A DNA stretch of 64,000 nt from an uncultured Parabacteroides sp. Its GTDB lineage: Bacteria; Bacteroidota; Bacteroidia; Bacteroidales; Tannerellaceae. The notes beneath the pieces are model-generated. The model was not told the DNA's origin. It saw only the letters and a program-made list of their open reading frames with translations, and ran no database searches. Position 1 is the first letter of the stretch, and each line of letters opens with the position of its first letter. Position numbers and translations under genes: made by a program. This document shows positions 61,279 to 64,000 of the stretch, in pieces. Location of the stretch: positions 20,953 through 84,952 of the forward strand of contig UQLN01000016.1 in assembly GCA_900541965.1 (NCBI GenBank), in the 5' to 3' direction.

Positions 61279-62391
61279 TTAATATTCCGGTGAGGTTTCA
61301 AGTTCCACCTCATCTATATACAAGATACTTCCTACCGCACCTTTAAAACTATCGCCATCAATACTGGAAGAAAAGACAATGGCCATATTATATTTGTTGG
61401 CTTTCAGTTTATCTTTATCTATCACTTTACCTGGCAATGTTACAAATGGAATGTTAAACTCTGTCCATTCATTGGTTTCCACACGATCTTTATCTGCTAT
61501 GCGTGCAATTGAGATTAAGTTCGGATGATCAAAACGATTTGTTCCGTCCAAAGTCTTTGTGTTAGCATCTGTCTCATAGAAAATCGCATAAATATCGAAA
61601 TTATCTTTCTTTCCATCTACAACCTGTCCCATCTCCGAATAAACAGGTCCTGCTTTATATTTATAATAACCTCTTAAATTAGTGGGGACCTTGTCAAATG
61701 GCAAACCGAATTGTGTAGCCTTTAACGCGTTTGTTAATGCACTCCCTACATCAAAAGTTCCAATAAACAAGTTACCTGCTGCAATATACATTTTCAGTGC
61801 TGCACCCCAAGAGCCAGTTGTACGCGTTTCCAGCTTAACGCCTTTGCCTACTTTTCCGTTTTCAACAGAACATGTAGGAAAAGAAGATGCATTAGAGCCC
61901 ATACCAGTTAATGCAAAACCTTTATTTCCACTTGCCCATTCCATTATATCACTTCCATCTTCATCTTTTTCAAAAAAGATGTCATAAGTATAGTTCAATA
62001 TTACACTATTTTCTTGCCTTACATTCTCAAAATGATATTCCGTACTAATCCCTGCAACCACATAAGCTACCAGATATTTCTTTGTCCAATTTCCATCTTC
62101 CGATGTTACGGTATAATACTGAGGTTGCGTAAAATCAAGAATAGTACCGCTTACCGGAGAAATCGAGGCCCCCGGAGTTAACTCAAATTCCGGAGCTTGC
62201 CGGGTCAAATCAGCATCAGCCCTCACCATCAAGGTTATTTTATTATTCTCTATAATCGGTTCTCTCTTTAAAATATCACCGGGAACCGTACAAGCAACAA
62301 TATCCGCCTCTGCATTAGGAGCCTCTGCGCGTATGCAAGAGAACAGAGCCACACTCAATAAGAGAGCCGCTATTAAATACTTAAACTTCAT
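61279..62391 (-). CDS. PCMD-domain lipoprotein
   Basis: A 370-residue lipoprotein. The start at 62391 gives the signal MKFKYLIAALLLSVALFSC with Cys19 as lipidation site. An N-terminal Ig-like region (PEFELTPGASISPVSGTILD, then YTVTSEDGNWTKKY) is followed by a PCMD-type carbohydrate-binding jelly roll (FENVRQENSVIL, GTFDVGSALTNALKATQFG, LRGYYKYKAGPVY, YIDEVEL). PCMD proteins occur on the surface of Bacteroidetes in glycan loci. It probably binds a glycan. It shares a transcript with the barrel gene. Confidence 0.8.
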   Translation of the reverse strand: MKFKYLIAALLLSVALFSCIRAEAPNAEADIVACTVPGDILKREPIIENNKITLMVRADADLTRQAPEFELTPGASISPVSGTILDFTQPQYYTVTSEDGNWTKKYLVAYVVAGISTEYHFENVRQENSVILNYTYDIFFEKDEDGSDIMEWASGNKGFALTGMGSNASSFPTCSVENGKVGKGVKLETRTTGSWGAALKMYIAAGNLFIGTFDVGSALTNALKATQFGLPFDKVPTNLRGYYKYKAGPVYSEMGQVVDGKKDNFDIYAIFYETDANTKTLDGTNRFDHPNLISIARIADKDRVETNEWTEFNIPFVTLPGKVIDKDKLKANKYNMAIVFSSSIDGDSFKGAVGSILYIDEVELETSPEY

Positions 62392-62457
62392 TTCAATCCT
62401 TTTTAATGAATAACCAATTTTATCAATTTCATCTACCTTTTGTAAACAAACTGGTTG

Positions 62458-62465
62458 CAAAAGTA
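62458..62465 (-). promoter_or_regulatory. -7 box for the PCMD/barrel unit
   Basis: TACTTTTG on the minus strand, 67 bases before the start. The -33 is unclear. Confidence 0.4.
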
Positions 62466-62550
62466 ATGCCCTTTTTTCAAATAGCCTGTATATTTATACT
62501 TTTATCACAGTTTTTATTGTAACACTCGCTTATTCTCCTTATTTTTGATT

Positions 62551-62616
62551 CATAACTATGATTTTTCAAAACCATAGTTATGATTTCCGAAAAACATAAC
62601 TATTAAATTCTAATTC
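62551..62616. repeat. Three 22-nt units with CATAACTATG-type core
   Basis: Units start at 62551, 62573 and 62595 with cores CATAACTATG, CATAGTTATG and CATAACTATT, each followed by an A/T-rich spacer with a C or G near its middle. It is the same family as at 11736, but the order of the first two inverse cores is reversed. The array ends 16 bases before the next start codon, so it must lie in its leader or promoter. Confidence 0.8.
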
Positions 62617-62631
62617 ATAAATTAAAAGACC

Positions 62632-63948
62632 ATGACAACACGCAGAGACTTTCTCCGGCAAGCCGCCTTGTTGAGTGCGGGCTTAACAGCACATCCTTTT
62701 TTAATTAAAGCGGGAGGTTCCGCAAGTGTAGGCGCGAATGATAAGATTCATGTCGGCCTTATCGGATGCAACGGTATGGGATTTGAAGACCTGAAAGCTT
62801 TCCTGCGCAACCCCGAAGTGGAATGTGTAGCTATAGCCGACATCGATGAAAATGTATTGAACAGCCGGGCTGCCGAAACAGAGAAAATAACAGGCAAAAA
62901 GGTTAAAAAGTTATATAAAGACTGGCGTAAACTAATCGACAATAAAGATATAGACGTTGTCATAGTAGGGACTCCCGACCATTGGCACTGTCTTCAATTA
63001 GTAGCAGCCTGCCAGGCAGGAAAAGATGTCTATTGCGAAAAGCCATTAGGAAATAGCATCGAAGAATGTAATATCATGGTTCGTGCTGCCGAAAAATACA
63101 ATCGCGTCGTACAAGTTGGCCAATGGCAACGCAGCGATCCTCATTGGCAAGATGCCATGGCTTTTGTACACAGCGGGCAATTAGGTAAAATCCGCACAGT
63201 ACGCGTATTCTCCTATCAGGGCTGGTGCCCGTCCATTCCAGTCAAACCGGACGAAGCAGTTCCGCCAGGTGTCGACTATGATATGTGGTTAGGCCCGGCT
63301 CCTCAACGTCCATTCAACCGAAACCGTTTCCATTTCACATTCCGCTGGTTTTGGGATTATGCAGGAGGATTAATGACCGACTGGGGTGTACACCTACTCG
63401 ATTATGCACTATATGGAATGAATGTTACCGCACCAAATTCCATCATGGCATCGGGTGGCAAATTCGGTTATCCGGATGATGCCTGCGAAACACCGGACTT
63501 ACTACAAACCATTTATACATTCAACGACTTTACTGTTATGTGGGACCACGCCATCGGTATCGATGACGGTGCTTACGGACGCAACCACGGTTTAGGATTT
63601 GTCGGTGAGAACGGCACATTAGTTATAGACCGGAACGGCTGGGAAGTAATCCCCGAAAGAGTAAACGGGAAAGCCCGCATGGATGCAGTCGCTCTAAAGA
63701 AAGCATATGGCGAAGGCGGTCTGAACCTCCATGTTAAAAATCATCTTGAATGTATCAAATCCCGTAACCGTAACTGTAATGCCAGCATAGAAATCGGAGC
63801 CCACATCGCTAAATTCTCCCAACTGGGAAATATCGCATACCGCACCGGAAAGAAACTAAGCTGGGATGGCTCCAGTTTCCATGATGCAGAAGCCGACAAA
63901 TACCTGTGTAAGGAATACAGAGCACCATGGGAACTACCTAAAATTTAG
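62632..63948 (+). CDS. Tat-exported Gfo/Idh/MocA-family oxidoreductase
   Basis: A 438-residue dehydrogenase with a compact Tat signal (MTTRRDFLRQAALLSAGL, Arg4-Arg5). The Rossmann start is VGLIGCNGMGFEDLKAF, the family motif is CEKPLGNSIEE, and the substrate domain carries FRWFWDYAGGLMTDWGVHLL. It is divergent from the PCMD lipoprotein gene and close to the array of 22-nt repeats. The likely role is oxidation of a periplasmic sugar; the acceptor of its electrons is unknown. It is the third Tat-exported enzyme of its family in this window. Confidence 0.87.
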   Translation: MTTRRDFLRQAALLSAGLTAHPFLIKAGGSASVGANDKIHVGLIGCNGMGFEDLKAFLRNPEVECVAIADIDENVLNSRAAETEKITGKKVKKLYKDWRKLIDNKDIDVVIVGTPDHWHCLQLVAACQAGKDVYCEKPLGNSIEECNIMVRAAEKYNRVVQVGQWQRSDPHWQDAMAFVHSGQLGKIRTVRVFSYQGWCPSIPVKPDEAVPPGVDYDMWLGPAPQRPFNRNRFHFTFRWFWDYAGGLMTDWGVHLLDYALYGMNVTAPNSIMASGGKFGYPDDACETPDLLQTIYTFNDFTVMWDHAIGIDDGAYGRNHGLGFVGENGTLVIDRNGWEVIPERVNGKARMDAVALKKAYGEGGLNLHVKNHLECIKSRNRNCNASIEIGAHIAKFSQLGNIAYRTGKKLSWDGSSFHDAEADKYLCKEYRAPWELPKI

Positions 63949-64000
63949 GTGACAGGTGACAGGTGACAGGTGACAGGTGACAGGTGACAGGTGACAGGTG
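63948..64000. repeat. Tandem heptamer array (GGTGACA), running off the window
   Basis: Seven full copies plus four bases of the unit GGTGACA without variation, starting at the stop codon of the preceding gene and reaching the window edge. It is a perfect-copy member of the heptamer family at 2570 and 39575. Confidence 0.95.

Noticed and set aside
63948..64000. Heptamer array as CRISPR or as coding repeat
   Set aside because: A 7-nt unit is far too short for CRISPR, and it begins after a stop codon with no continued frame from the gene.

Overview
The window reads as a chromosomal segment of a gut-type Bacteroidales, in the Bacteroides/Parabacteroides range. The species cannot be fixed from the sequence. 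Support comes from the SusC/SusD pair, lipoproteins and Tat-exported oxidoreductases, promoters of the Bacteroidetes type (TTG, 18-19 bases, TAnnTTTG), almost no Shine-Dalgarno sequences, an EF-G2 paralogue, two glutamate dehydrogenases, and a haem locus made only of uptake and late-step genes.

Left part (1-12.4 kb): mostly core metabolism. It holds the end of an arginine operon (GNAT acyltransferase, argG, argC, argD), a DASS dicarboxylate transporter, a reverse-strand LpxH-like phosphatase/glycosyltransferase pair, EF-G2 (apparently unable to hydrolyse GTP), a type I glutamine synthetase, tRNA-Trp and a small XRE regulator. Glycan region (12.4-22.7 kb): a SusC/SusD pair behind a long leader with a 51-codon ORF, then a Gfo/Idh/MocA dehydrogenase and a secreted GH2 beta-galactosidase-like enzyme.

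Redox and haem region (22.9-36.8 kb): one operon-like run links a tetrahaem NapC/NirT cytochrome fused to an FGE-like domain, a Tat-exported dehydrogenase, a Tat-exported sugar isomerase-like TIM barrel, a DUF542/hemerythrin-like protein and a LuxR-type regulator. A second run holds two sister TonB receptors, an AmpG-like MFS carrier, HemN and a protoporphyrinogen oxidase. It looks like a coproporphyrin or porphyrin salvage unit.

Central region (37-50.5 kb): two glutamate dehydrogenases bracket an AmgK-like sugar kinase fused to a RapZ C-terminal domain, its MurU-like partner, three envelope genes and a receiver-domain/PEP-synthase-like protein. RuvC, a DUF4286 protein and tRNA-Ala follow. 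Surface polysaccharide region (50.9-56.4 kb): AT-rich, with the four enzymes that make UDP-2,3-diacetamido-2,3-dideoxy-glucuronate (WbpB, WbpE, WbpD, WbpA types) and a glycosyltransferase. Right end (56.5-64 kb): a perfect 21-bp inverted-repeat pair around 295 bp that resembles an invertible promoter segment, then a Ser-type sulfatase, two Tat-exported Gfo/Idh/MocA dehydrogenases, a beta-barrel and a PCMD lipoprotein. The window ends inside a tandem heptamer array.

Two repeat families recur between genes: 22-nt tandem units with a near-palindromic core (three loci) and 7-nt tandem units of the TGACAGT type (four places).
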